Of a stretch of 36,884 nucleotides of DNA, positions 1 through 8,994 are shown in pieces. This DNA comes from Alphaproteobacteria bacterium (GTDB lineage Bacteria; Pseudomonadota; Alphaproteobacteria; Micavibrionales; Micavibrionaceae), in contig JAUHXT010000014.1 in the NCBI GenBank assembly GCA_030426925.1, positions 1 through 36,884 of the forward strand. Direction: 5' to 3'. The position numbers and the translations under genes were made by a program. The stretch's first letter is position 1, and each line of letters begins with the position of its first letter. Under the pieces are notes generated by a model, which ran no database searches, was not told the origin of the DNA, and saw only the letters and a program-made list of their open reading frames with translations.

Positions 1-1178
1 CGGACACGGATACCGGCCGTATGCTGTCAATCAGCCGGGCCGGAAACATTGCCTCCAAACTGGGCCCGGAAGCAGGAGTTTTCAGCCGCATTAATCCGGA
101 TGGAAGTATTTTTGCAGGCGGATTTTGTACGGTGGGCAATGTAATCGGCAGTTTATATGGGCTGTGGGAAATAACGGCGAATATGCTAACCGGCGCCAAC
201 ACCCCGAACGTGGATAACGAATACTGCCCGGCAACCCAACCGGGTATTGACGGTCGCGGCGGCTATGTCATTGTACGCAGGATTGTCGAAGATAAAAACA
301 AGGTTATCAACGATGTCCTGTACCGCGTCAGCATAGACGGCCGCCCCAAAGCGAACCAGATGCAGGCGAATTTAAACATGAATAATAACGGTATTCAGAA
401 CGCCAATATTATGAGTGCCGACAAGCTGGTTGTATCGGGAAATATTGATATGTCGGCCAGCGAAACGATTTTATATGTTGAAGAAACAGGACGTTTTGCA
501 GGAACGGGCAGCCGTGTACTTGCCGTGCCGGTCGGCGTCGGCGCGCCGGATCCTGATTGTACATGGAATGACGTTAATTCACCGACCCGTTCGTTAAACC
601 CTGCTGCGGTCAACCCCTGTAACCTGCGGGGCGGTAACCTGACAGTCACCGGAACGCCAGCTGTCGCCGGAAGAAATGCCATGACTGCGGATCAGTTAAA
701 CGCGCCGTTTAGTACATTAAGCTCGCAACGCCTGCAGGCAAACAATATGAATGTAAATGGAACGGCCTTATATAATACGACATCAACAATTGCACAGGCG
801 GAAGTTGGCGGCATTGTATCTTCAGATATAACGGTAGATACCAGCATCCAAACCCAGTCGCTTCAATCAGGAAACATGGATGTATCCGGTACTCCGGTTG
901 TGGGAAGCCTTGTCAGTCAGCTGGTAAAGGTGCCGCAAATTACGGTTGGCGATTTGCAAGTAAATCGCGATTCCAATGGTACAAAAGGAAATATTCAGGT
1001 TAACGGTACATTGGCCTTAAATGACGGTTTAAACGCAGATCAGGGGCGGTTTGTAAATATTACCAATTGCCGGACAAATATTATTACCAGGTTTGACCTG
1101 GATGGTGACGGAAACCGCTATGAAATACCCGATGACCGGGAAAATGTAGCGATATATGACTGTGTGTTGGGGCCCTGA
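1..1178 (+). CDS. PilV-like minor pilin / tip adhesin, 5'-truncated by window edge
   Basis: The frame is already open at the left edge (codons begin at base 3), so the gene very likely starts outside the window; the ATG at 21 is probably internal. The visible part runs into a long C-terminal region with recurring short units of the type Asn-Met-x-Val-x-Gly-Thr, roughly every 20-40 residues, typical of beta-strand-rich, fibre-like PilV/shufflon proteins. A stretch near visible residue 110-140 (Arg-Pro, then Asn-x-Met, then Asn-Asn-x-Ile) matches the equivalent part of the next gene, so the two are paralogs. The C-terminus has an EF-hand-like acidic loop (DLDGDGNRYEIP) between two cysteines. 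The next gene starts one base after the stop. Family knowledge: PilV minor pilins sit at the tip of IncI type IVb pili and recognise the recipient surface. That role here is inferred. Confidence 0.7.
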   Translation, partial: DTDTGRMLSISRAGNIASKLGPEAGVFSRINPDGSIFAGGFCTVGNVIGSLYGLWEITANMLTGANTPNVDNEYCPATQPGIDGRGGYVIVRRIVEDKNKVINDVLYRVSIDGRPKANQMQANLNMNNNGIQNANIMSADKLVVSGNIDMSASETILYVEETGRFAGTGSRVLAVPVGVGAPDPDCTWNDVNSPTRSLNPAAVNPCNLRGGNLTVTGTPAVAGRNAMTADQLNAPFSTLSSQRLQANNMNVNGTALYNTTSTIAQAEVGGIVSSDITVDTSIQTQSLQSGNMDVSGTPVVGSLVSQLVKVPQITVGDLQVNRDSNGTKGNIQVNGTLALNDGLNADQGRFVNITNCRTNIITRFDLDGDGNRYEIPDDRENVAIYDCVLGP

Positions 1179-1179
1179 T

Positions 1180-2586
1180 ATGAAGAACAGAAAACAGGAA
1201 AACGGCTTTACACTGCTGGAAATGCTTCTGGCTGTCGGGGTTTTGGCTGCGTCTTTACTGTTGATTACGCGGTTGTTCGAGGATACGGCCCGTGGCGCGC
1301 TCTATGAAAAAAACAGGGTCTTTTTCGATTCTGTTATGGGGGCGTCGATGGACATGGTCGATACGATGAGCGAATTCGATACGGTTTATGCCTTGTTGCA
1401 AACACAGCCGGCTGGCGTAATGGAAATACCGCTAACCAATGATCCCGTAAATGCAGGGGTTAACCCATTTAATATATCGGTGCAAACAGGAAGTGCTGCA
1501 CAAAATATTAGGCCCAGCACAACGTTTGCCAACACGAATTTCATTGAAACAGGCCCGATTGGAACAAGGATAAGCGTGGTCATGCAGGCGCTGGATGATC
1601 TGGGAGATCCGAATGATGAGCGAAGCATCGGGGTTTTTGTCGTTGGCCTTGATCCCATTTCTGAACGGGATTTGCGCGCCGCATCGTCTGCGCTTGGCGC
1701 TGGCGGTGGGTTTATCAGTGTGGTGGAGGAAAGGCCCGGTTTGTGCCTTCCGGCAGGCTGCACCAATACCATTCGTAGTATTCACAATTCCTGGCAGGTT
1801 GACGCATCGGCAATGGCCGGCGTTCGGTTCGGTGTACAAATTACAGGAACGCCTGCAGACACGGTAAACGGCGGATACCTGGCGGCGTTCCGCTTTATAA
1901 GTGAAAGCGAGATAGCAGGTGATTATCTATATCGTCTGCCGCAACTGACCCGCCCCGAACTCAATACCATGAATACGGACATATTAATGTCCGGAAACAA
2001 TATCGTTGGTGTTGATAATATCGTCCTTGATCAGGACATGACCACGACCGGGGACATGAGCATATATGCCAAAGGCTCCATCTTTGCGGCAGGAAGGCTA
2101 AGTGTAGAAGGCGGTGATTTGGTTGTCGACGGCGATGCGGAAACAGGAAACCTGAATGTCGGGTCCAATTATAACGATGCAGGCTTGAATATTCCCAGCC
2201 GGAATCAGGTAACTGTAGAGAACCAGTTTCTGGCAACGGACGTTACGGCCAATGGAAACCTGATTGCGGATACAGGCGTTGTTACGACCAGCCTGCTGGC
2301 ACCGTCCATCCGTTCCAATGATACGACAATCAGTACGCTGGATGCCACGGCGGCACCGGGTGTTTTTGCAGGTCAAACGGATGCAAGCAACCTGAATGTT
2401 ACTGGTATTGCGCGAACAGGGCTGACCACAGGAAGTGGCGGCATTGCGGTAGACAGCGGAACCACGGGTGTGCTGGAAATGATAGCAAATGGCAATGCTA
2501 TCGTAAGCGGACAAACCACTGCTTCTTCGGCCAATTTCAACGATGTTGATATCCGGCTTTTGGAAGAATGTCTGTCTGGCTGTTAA
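1180..2586 (+). CDS. PilV-like type IV prepilin with long fibre-like C-terminus
   Basis: 468 residues from the ATG at 1180. I chose this start because it puts a class-III-type prepilin leader at the N-terminus: a short basic leader, then Gly-Phe-Thr-Leu-Leu-Glu with Glu at mature position 5, then about 20 hydrophobic residues. A prepilin peptidase would cut after that Gly. The remainder is large for a pilin. From about residue 260 it carries PilV-style repeats (Asn-x-Met..., then Gly-x-Leu-x-Val-x-Gly units) like those of the upstream gene. It begins one base after the upstream stop, so the pair is probably co-translated. Role by family: minor or tip pilin of a type IVb pilus. I saw no shufflon recombinase gene or inversion sites, so variation by inversion is not supported. 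Confidence 0.75.
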   Translation: MKNRKQENGFTLLEMLLAVGVLAASLLLITRLFEDTARGALYEKNRVFFDSVMGASMDMVDTMSEFDTVYALLQTQPAGVMEIPLTNDPVNAGVNPFNISVQTGSAAQNIRPSTTFANTNFIETGPIGTRISVVMQALDDLGDPNDERSIGVFVVGLDPISERDLRAASSALGAGGGFISVVEERPGLCLPAGCTNTIRSIHNSWQVDASAMAGVRFGVQITGTPADTVNGGYLAAFRFISESEIAGDYLYRLPQLTRPELNTMNTDILMSGNNIVGVDNIVLDQDMTTTGDMSIYAKGSIFAAGRLSVEGGDLVVDGDAETGNLNVGSNYNDAGLNIPSRNQVTVENQFLATDVTANGNLIADTGVVTTSLLAPSIRSNDTTISTLDATAAPGVFAGQTDASNLNVTGIARTGLTTGSGGIAVDSGTTGVLEMIANGNAIVSGQTTASSANFNDVDIRLLEECLSGC

Positions 2587-2611
2587 CGGTTTGATCATTT
2601 ACAATAATAGT

Positions 2612-3568
2612 ATGGCTGAAACATCATCGGCAAAAATTTTCATATTAATAACGCTTTGCGCAGGTATCGCGATGGCGGTATTTTGCCCGTCCGTAGCAAC
2701 GGCGCAGGATACTGTCCCTCCGATTTCCGGGCTTGAGGACAATGATAATATTCAGCTGCCGCTGGTCATGGGAACCAACCGCTTTGCAACGGACAATGCC
2801 TATCTTGAAGATACATTGCATCTGCAATACCAGATTAGCTTGCTCGAACGCATGGTTGAACGGCAGGCGGGAATCGCGCGCCTGGAAAAAAACTATCTGG
2901 ATTTGGGTGTTTCGTTTGACCAGCCGGTACCGCCCCACGGCATTTGCAGACAGATTCCGGCCAATATCCCATGTTTTCGCGCTTATCCTGATTTATACGA
3001 TGTCGTCTTGCCCGAATTCAGCATGCTGGAAGTGGAAGACGAACCCGCACCCATACAGGAAACAATAGAGCAGTCCGAACCGCAAGTGGAAGAACCGGTC
3101 GTAGAAGCTACTCCGCCACAACTGTCAGATTCTTACCGGTGGGCAGATGTTTTATGCGGTGGTGGAGTTTGTTCATCGACCCTGATCAAAACAACGAATC
3201 CCGGATTTCGGCGAACAGTACAGCAAGGGGACACGCTCGAAGACGGTAGCATTACGATCAAAACAATTTCGTCCGGCGGTGTGTTTGTCATAGAAAACGG
3301 CAAGGAAATAGAACTGGAATCGGCCTTGTCGCCGGCACGTGGCGGACCGTCTTCATCGCGCCTCGGTCCGTCAAATACACCGCAGGAAGCATTGCTTGAT
3401 AACCCGAATGGTGAATTTCTGCGCGATGTTTTGAGCAACGATGCGGACGTTTCGGAATTGAATAACGTATTTGACGAAGAATCATTGGGTGACCAGCCAT
3501 TGCCCGTTCCCGAAGACGAGCCGATCGAAGATCCCGGCTCTCCATTGGGGCCGACAGGTTTATTCTAG
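2612..3568 (+). CDS. secreted PilP/GspC-like protein, pilus-linked
   Basis: 318 residues from the ATG at 2612. This start gives a clean Sec signal peptide (hydrophobic core, then Ser-Val-Ala-Thr-Ala before Gln-Asp); an earlier ATG at 2543 would overlap the previous gene and spoil it. After a short coiled stretch (about residues 60-95) and a Pro/Glu-rich linker comes a compact domain at about residues 175-245. It starts YRWADVLCGGGVC and ends in a Gly-Asp-x-Leu...Ile...Gly-Val-x-Val pattern, resembling the HR domain of PilP/GspC proteins that dock onto an outer-membrane secretin. The tail is acidic and Pro-rich. It follows the two PilV-like genes by 25 bases. Its stop codon overlaps that of flgL on the other strand. 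The PilP-like reading is an inference from pattern; no family search was possible. Confidence 0.55.
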   Translation: MAETSSAKIFILITLCAGIAMAVFCPSVATAQDTVPPISGLEDNDNIQLPLVMGTNRFATDNAYLEDTLHLQYQISLLERMVERQAGIARLEKNYLDLGVSFDQPVPPHGICRQIPANIPCFRAYPDLYDVVLPEFSMLEVEDEPAPIQETIEQSEPQVEEPVVEATPPQLSDSYRWADVLCGGGVCSSTLIKTTNPGFRRTVQQGDTLEDGSITIKTISSGGVFVIENGKEIELESALSPARGGPSSSRLGPSNTPQEALLDNPNGEFLRDVLSNDADVSELNNVFDEESLGDQPLPVPEDEPIEDPGSPLGPTGLF

Positions 3569-4695
3569 CCTCTGAAATAATTCACAAGGCTAAGCTGCGA
3601 TATAGTAGCGGTCACTGTATAAGAAGCTTCCAGCTGAATTTTCAGGCTATTTATTTTCGCTGCAACTTCCGTAATGTCTGCGTTTTCCACTTCATCGACA
3701 GTGTCCTGAAAAGTCTTTTTCTCGAACCTGTAGAATTCGTTTAACTTGTCCATCTGTACCTGCGTTTGCGCTAGCTGGTAACGGTTACCGTCAACTTTAT
3801 CGACGGCGGCACTCAATGTGGCGGACAGATTGTCCAGAACCTGGAAAAAGTTTTCTTGTTTTTCGGCCGGTGGAAAGGGTGGTGTGTCCCCGGCAAAGGT
3901 TGTCGCCGTGGGATCGTTCAGCGCGCCTGGTGCATATTCCGGTGGCGGCAGGTCCTTTAAAACACCGACAGCCATAATAATTTCGCGCAAGGCTTCCGTA
4001 TTGCCCAGAACGGTATAATCAATTTGTTTATTGTCATCAACACGGGCAACGAGTTTTCCTGCTTCACCGCTTGTTAGCGGCGCAGAATACCCCAATGTTG
4101 TGTCATCCACGGCTTCGTAGGAAGCTATAAATTCTTCTGTCGTGATTGTACCGCTACCCCACAGGCCGATAGCGCCTGATGCTGCCAGGGGCGGCGCTGT
4201 CAGATCCAGTTCGTCAGGGACATATTCTCCCAGAAAACTGCTAAGTAGGCCGGTATTCACCAGCGGTTTTGTATCAGAATCCGATCCGGCAAAAAGATAG
4301 CGGTCACCGTCTTTCGTATTGACCAGATCGACCAGGAAATCATACACGTTGTTTGCCAGAGCCTGAATGGTTTCAAAATCCGGGTAGTCCCCTTGTGACG
4401 GCGATATGGTCAGGGAGTTAATAAGTATTCCCGCTTGTTCCTGTATCTGGTTCAGCGCCAGGTCCATTTGTTCAATCCGCCGGTTCACATTGGTAATGTT
4501 GTTCGTATAAGTTTCGATCGAATTGATATTGGCCCGTGACCGCTTCGAATAAATGACATCTTTATCCAGTCCGGCAAAGCTCTGGGTCTTTTTCCCGGTC
4601 GTTAACTGGGCCGCCAGATCGTCAAAAATACTTTGCTGTGATTGCAGGCGGTTGATCTGGTTTAATGCCTGTCCCAGAGTTGAAATACCTGTCAT
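3565..4695 (-). CDS. flgL: flagellar hook-filament junction protein FlgL
   Basis: 376 residues, a usual length for FlgL. The N-terminal helix has the flagellin-like pattern (Leu-x-Gln-x-Asn-Arg-Leu-Gln-Ser-Gln, then a TGKK turn). The C-terminal helix ends in a flagellin-type Leu-Glu-Ala-Ser-Tyr segment. These two ends form the conserved D0/D1 coiled coil that polymerises at the hook-filament junction. It follows flgK by 19 bases, with AGGAG eight bases before the ATG, so the two form one transcription unit. Its TAG stop overlaps the TAG stop of the convergent plus-strand gene in a CTAG palindrome. Weak point: the central variable region cannot be checked. Confidence 0.9.
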   Translation of the reverse strand: MTGISTLGQALNQINRLQSQQSIFDDLAAQLTTGKKTQSFAGLDKDVIYSKRSRANINSIETYTNNITNVNRRIEQMDLALNQIQEQAGILINSLTISPSQGDYPDFETIQALANNVYDFLVDLVNTKDGDRYLFAGSDSDTKPLVNTGLLSSFLGEYVPDELDLTAPPLAASGAIGLWGSGTITTEEFIASYEAVDDTTLGYSAPLTSGEAGKLVARVDDNKQIDYTVLGNTEALREIIMAVGVLKDLPPPEYAPGALNDPTATTFAGDTPPFPPAEKQENFFQVLDNLSATLSAAVDKVDGNRYQLAQTQVQMDKLNEFYRFEKKTFQDTVDEVENADITEVAAKINSLKIQLEASYTVTATISQLSLVNYFRG

Positions 4696-4714
4696 TGCCT
4701 TGCTCCTTTATTCA

Positions 4715-7180
4715 TTAACGAACCGCGTTCAGCAGCTCTTCAAACATTTCATCAACGGCTGTCACCGTTCTTGCGGCTGCCGAATAGGCAGTCTGCACCA
4801 GAATCAACGTAGACAGCTCTTCATCAATGTTGACCCCCGATTCATCCAGTAACCGCGTTTCCAAAAGATTGCGTAATGTATCTTCATCGGCGTATGCCGC
4901 CTCAACTGTTGCCAGATCCTGCGATTGGGATGTCACCATTTTTTGCGCGTAATCAATCAATGTATCGCTGGAAATAACGCCGGTGCTGATATTGGCGTTC
5001 TGCCCCAAATAATTAAAACGGAACGGGGTAAAGGTTCCGGACCCGACACCGAGCGTTTGTGAAGTTTCTGATTGATAATCGACGCTGGAAATGGGTGTAG
5101 CCGTACCGAACAGGGATTCAACAATATTGGCGCCAACCATTGCTACGCCTGTACCGTCAGCAGTTCCCTGCCCGGCGATAAAGCGCATGGCGCCACCAAA
5201 ATAAGGTCCACCAAGCGCCGTATCATCAATGCCCGGACGTAGTGTCAGCGTTCCGGCGGCGAAGGCCGTATCGTCAACCAGAAGGCCGGGAACGCCCGGA
5301 TCGGCGGAGGAAATTTTCTGAAGTTTGTCCAGAAGCGTAAGCTCTGTATCACCCGGTTCAATTTCAATGCGCACCGGTTCGTTGTTGCCGATTTGTATAT
5401 CGAAATAGGGGTGTTCCGTTTCAAACAGCTGTTCGCCGGTGCCAAAAATTCCCTGGAACATATCGTTACCCATCGCATTGGGAAAACCGGTACTGATAAA
5501 TTCGACATCACCACGGCTTTCCATGACGAACTGACCAAATGCGTTGATATTTGCACGGGCCACAATATCAGTCGGAATATTACCCAGGCCTTCTTCGGTA
5601 ATGATTGTATCATTAATAAAGGCCACAAGCTGGTCCAGGGCGTTATCGATTGTGCCGTCTGCCAGAGTGCCGCTGGGGTCAATGTTCCCGATCGCGAAGG
5701 CTGCGTTCGCGCCCAGATCGCTTAGATCAACACTGATAGTTGCCAGTGTTGGCAACCCATCACGATCGTAAAGTTGAATCTGGAACTCATCATCATTCGG
5801 GTAATTCAGCGCGTATTCAGACAGCGCCGTAATGAGGTCGCTGGTATTCGCCCCTGCGCTGTCAATTTCGGTATATTGCGTCAGGTCGGGCCCCAAAACC
5901 ACCTGGTTTTCCGAATACAGTCCCAAATGTTCCTGTAAATCCAGTACACCGGTCGTAAGGTCAACCGTACCAACTGCTTCCTGATAGGCTGTGTCCCCGA
6001 AGGTGAATTCGAGGATACGTGATAATATTTCACTGGATCCGTTCAGGATCGGGACATCGGATGAATAGGTTCCACGCTGTAAAAGTGTGTTATCGGCAAC
6101 GATGGCATCATTCACCTGTATCACGGACGCAAACCCGACATACGGAACCGGCGCTAATGTTCCCGGATCCAGTTCCGGCGGCGTATCGGCAGGCACTACG
6201 CCACTTGAATCTGTGAAAAGTCGCAGACCTTGTTCTTCAAAACGCAGCGCAGTTTTGTGCGCCAGCTCGTCAATTTGCGCCTGATAGCGCGGCATGGTCT
6301 CATCCCGTAATTCGATTAATGCACCAAGCCGTCCGCCAAGATTACTGCGTGTTACATCAATCGCGCCGGGGTTGGTGGACGGGCTGCCGCCGACATATAA
6401 ACCGGAAATATTGGTTGGGTACGTGCTGGTCGCACTGATCAGGCTTGGGTCGAAATGAAGCTCGTGCACATTTTCGTCCGCCAGAAGAACGCCCTGCGCT
6501 GTCTGCACGACCATCACCCCGTCTCCACGCTGGAAGAAAGTGACCTTGAGGTTATCGGACAGTTCTTTGACCGCCTGATCACGTAAATCTTCGAGGTCGG
6601 CGGTAGAACGGCCAAGACCGGCGGCTCCCCTGATCTGGTTGTTCAAATCAGTTATCTGGTTCAAGAGGCCGTTGACCCGCTCGACAACGACCTCCATTTC
6701 GTCCTGCGCGTCATTGCGCAATGTGTTTACCAGATCGCCGAAATCATTGAATTTCGAAGCGACGATTTGCGCCTGGCCCAGAACCGTGCGTTGCAGGAAC
6801 GTGTCGTTCGGGTTATCTGCCAGCGCGGCAATTTCGTCTTTCAGATTGGATAATTCCGCCGCAATAGACAGTTCGCTGTCCGGCGGTCCATGAAAGGCGA
6901 CAATACGGTTCATATAGGTTTGCTGGACGTCCATAGCGGCCACAGAACTGATTTGTGTCCATAGATCACGCGCCAGATTCAGGTCGACATTGCGGATAAT
7001 AACTTCGCTTCGTACACCAAAAGCTTCCCCGCTGCCCTGAATAACTGCCGAGCTTTGGGGCAATATTTTCCGTGTATATCCCTCTGTGCCGACATTGGAT
7101 ACGTTATTGGAAATCGTGTTCAGCTGTAGCTGGGCAACTCTTAATCCCGATAAAGCAGAGTTAAGTGCCTGAAATGACAT
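4715..7180 (-). CDS. flgK: flagellar hook-associated protein FlgK
   Basis: 821 residues, clearly longer than enterobacterial FlgK (about 550). The N-terminus has the flagellar rod/hook signature (Ser-Gly-Leu-Arg-Val-Ala-Gln, then NNVSNVGTEGYTRK). The C-terminus has the matching helix, ending Ala-Ala-Arg-Thr-Val-Thr-Ala-Val-Asp-Glu-Met. The extra length lies in the central region (about residues 300-650), the surface-exposed part in this family. The protein caps the hook and joins it to the filament, together with FlgL just downstream. Start: the ATG at 7180 has AAAGGAA seven bases upstream. A sigma-54 promoter motif lies 60-80 bases upstream of the start, as expected for a late flagellar gene in several alphaproteobacteria. 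Confidence 0.93.
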   Translation of the reverse strand: MSFQALNSALSGLRVAQLQLNTISNNVSNVGTEGYTRKILPQSSAVIQGSGEAFGVRSEVIIRNVDLNLARDLWTQISSVAAMDVQQTYMNRIVAFHGPPDSELSIAAELSNLKDEIAALADNPNDTFLQRTVLGQAQIVASKFNDFGDLVNTLRNDAQDEMEVVVERVNGLLNQITDLNNQIRGAAGLGRSTADLEDLRDQAVKELSDNLKVTFFQRGDGVMVVQTAQGVLLADENVHELHFDPSLISATSTYPTNISGLYVGGSPSTNPGAIDVTRSNLGGRLGALIELRDETMPRYQAQIDELAHKTALRFEEQGLRLFTDSSGVVPADTPPELDPGTLAPVPYVGFASVIQVNDAIVADNTLLQRGTYSSDVPILNGSSEILSRILEFTFGDTAYQEAVGTVDLTTGVLDLQEHLGLYSENQVVLGPDLTQYTEIDSAGANTSDLITALSEYALNYPNDDEFQIQLYDRDGLPTLATISVDLSDLGANAAFAIGNIDPSGTLADGTIDNALDQLVAFINDTIITEEGLGNIPTDIVARANINAFGQFVMESRGDVEFISTGFPNAMGNDMFQGIFGTGEQLFETEHPYFDIQIGNNEPVRIEIEPGDTELTLLDKLQKISSADPGVPGLLVDDTAFAAGTLTLRPGIDDTALGGPYFGGAMRFIAGQGTADGTGVAMVGANIVESLFGTATPISSVDYQSETSQTLGVGSGTFTPFRFNYLGQNANISTGVISSDTLIDYAQKMVTSQSQDLATVEAAYADEDTLRNLLETRLLDESGVNIDEELSTLILVQTAYSAAARTVTAVDEMFEELLNAVR

Positions 7181-7242
7181 ACTTTATTCCTTTGCATACA
7201 TAACAAAGCCATTTGGTTGTGTTCTTTGTTCTGAATAGGAAT

Positions 7243-7258
7243 TGCAAAAGAAGTGCCA
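7243..7258 (-). promoter_or_regulatory. sigma-54 (RpoN) promoter upstream of flgK
   Basis: On the minus strand the sequence reads TGGCACTTCTTTTGCA, with the -24 GG and -12 GC separated by exactly ten bases as the RpoN consensus requires (TGGCAC-N5-TTGCW). Transcription would begin near 7232, giving a leader of about 50 bases before flgK. RpoN control of hook and hook-associated genes is established in Caulobacter-type flagellar hierarchies. I did not identify an enhancer or activator site. Confidence 0.75.
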
Positions 7259-7277
7259 GATTCATCCGGCGGTCTGC

Positions 7278-8993
7278 TTAGTTACCGAAAGCTTCGGTTG
7301 AACGCAGGATAATGGCCTGCGCAGCATCCTGTTCGCTCCTGATGCCGTCTTCCAGCAGCATGGAAATAAGCATTTCGCGGCGCAGGATAGCGTCGTAAAT
7401 ATCGCGGTCCTGCATCAGTTCAATGCCTTTCATTGCGGCACGCATGCGTTCCACATTGGTGGGCTTGTCATACAGGTTCGTGATGAAATTTGGGTGCTGG
7501 TACATTTTTTTGGTAATCAGCTCCATTTGTGCGTAATAGCTGGGGCGTGCGCCGATAAGTTCTGTGACTTCCCCGTCCGGTAATCCAAAATCCTGAACCA
7601 GGGCACGCATAAACGGCGTGGCATCGTCTTCGAAAACCGGCCCGTTTATTTTTTCAGAGATAATGTTCGACATCGTGTTGCGCGCCACAGATCGCATGGC
7701 AGAAACCGAGCGTAAATCCTGATATGCGTCGAGAATTTTTTCAGACGCGCTCACTGCCGGCGGAAGGTATGTGTTTGTTTCGGATGTAAACAGGTTGTTC
7801 ATCAATGAAAAAACATTGCGTTCGTCATTCGTGACTCCGGGATCATTAAAATCGATATCCAGCGTCAGAGGCTGTGATACAAGGTTTATAAAATCTATAT
7901 CCGCGTTTCTGTTGGCGGGCGCTGTCTCTTCCAGACAGGTTTGCTCCAGTCCTTGCGCGTTATCCAGCTGGTTACAGTTATAATCTTCGAAAGTTTCCTT
8001 TCGCGTAAACATGTCACTTTGCCGGCTTTTGAAAGTCTGGTTCCGCCCGGAAGCCAGTTCGCGGGAACGCATCTTTTCATTGAATGCTGTCTTCGCCACT
8101 TTCATATGGCCTTCTGATAAGGCCAGATGGCGGACCATGGTGCCGATCGTGCACATTTGTTCGCTCGGGTGGTAGTCTTTATGTGCCTTCGCCTGAAGCT
8201 GCTGAATGATCCTTTGCGTTTCAAGTTGCTGCTTGGCGTCCAGAAACTGCCCGATTATGTTAGTCTGTTGTTCCATAGCAACATTCAGCTGCTCGGTCAT
8301 CGTCATCAATGACTGTATCCAGTATTCCTGAAACTCAAAGTGGAATGGGGCAATGCCGCCACCGCCAATGCCACCAATGCCAGGCAGCTGTACTGTCTGT
8401 ATATTGTTATTGTTCAATCCGTGGCAAACAGACATATTGCCGCCTCTGTATCCCCCGATATCCATGCAAACATTCGCAACGCCGGATCTGGCGTTATAAA
8501 CCACGCCTTTCAAGGAGGTTTTGCCGCTCCAGTCCGACCGGATGTCTTGTTCGACCGTACGGTCGTTGATGCGCAGGCTGGTTGTTGTCGTATCGTCAAG
8601 GCCGGACGCGCTGGCCTGTATCATTCCTGTCTTCCTGTCGACCACGAATGATACGTCCATCGGCTTGTTGAAACCTTCTGGCTGAATATTAATCAGAATA
8701 TGATAGCTGTCTTTGTCAAAAATATTTTGGCTGTCTTCGAATATGAGCGTGTCAACTTCATGCGCAGTATCTTCATAAAGCAGGGCATAATCGTCACCGG
8801 ATATCGTTTCGATGCGCACAAAATCGCCGGAGTGAATACCTGTAATGTTTGAAACGGCCTCTGCCGGAAGAATTGTGGAGTTTTTAATAAGAAAAAACCC
8901 GCTTAGCCCGAAAAGGAAGGCCAGCCCGAAAAGCGCAGGGATTTTTTTGCGGCCTGTCAATTTGGAAGATATGGGAGAAAGCTGCAACGTCAT
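7278..8993 (-). CDS. T4SS-linked paralog C of a three-gene family, unknown function
   Basis: 571 residues from the ATG at 8993, preferred over a GTG at 9020. The ATG lies one base after the upstream stop and has GGAG six bases before it, embedded in the end of the preceding gene. The protein has a basic N-terminus and a hydrophobic anchor (about residues 18-35), then a unique region of about 190 residues with a Cys-x(14)-Cys pair. From about residue 232 to the end comes the domain shared with the two upstream genes. It starts MTEQLNVAM, runs through a long amphipathic helix (QFLDAKQQLETQR), a KDYHPSEQMC turn and a Cys...Asp-Asn...Gly-Leu-Glu...Cys segment, and ends with RPSYYAQMEL, NLYDKP and a C-terminal helix. 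Most likely inner-membrane anchored with the domain in the periplasm (inference). I do not recognise the family; the helix is loosely VirB5-like, which is not enough to name it. Confidence 0.8.
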   Translation of the reverse strand: MTLQLSPISSKLTGRKKIPALFGLAFLFGLSGFFLIKNSTILPAEAVSNITGIHSGDFVRIETISGDDYALLYEDTAHEVDTLIFEDSQNIFDKDSYHILINIQPEGFNKPMDVSFVVDRKTGMIQASASGLDDTTTTSLRINDRTVEQDIRSDWSGKTSLKGVVYNARSGVANVCMDIGGYRGGNMSVCHGLNNNNIQTVQLPGIGGIGGGGIAPFHFEFQEYWIQSLMTMTEQLNVAMEQQTNIIGQFLDAKQQLETQRIIQQLQAKAHKDYHPSEQMCTIGTMVRHLALSEGHMKVAKTAFNEKMRSRELASGRNQTFKSRQSDMFTRKETFEDYNCNQLDNAQGLEQTCLEETAPANRNADIDFINLVSQPLTLDIDFNDPGVTNDERNVFSLMNNLFTSETNTYLPPAVSASEKILDAYQDLRSVSAMRSVARNTMSNIISEKINGPVFEDDATPFMRALVQDFGLPDGEVTELIGARPSYYAQMELITKKMYQHPNFITNLYDKPTNVERMRAAMKGIELMQDRDIYDAILRREMLISMLLEDGIRSEQDAAQAIILRSTEAFGN

Positions 8994-8994
8994 C

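Noticed and set aside
1-2586. Possible shufflon (invertible pilV C-termini)
   Set aside because: No inverted recombination sites or site-specific recombinase gene were seen around the two PilV-like genes.
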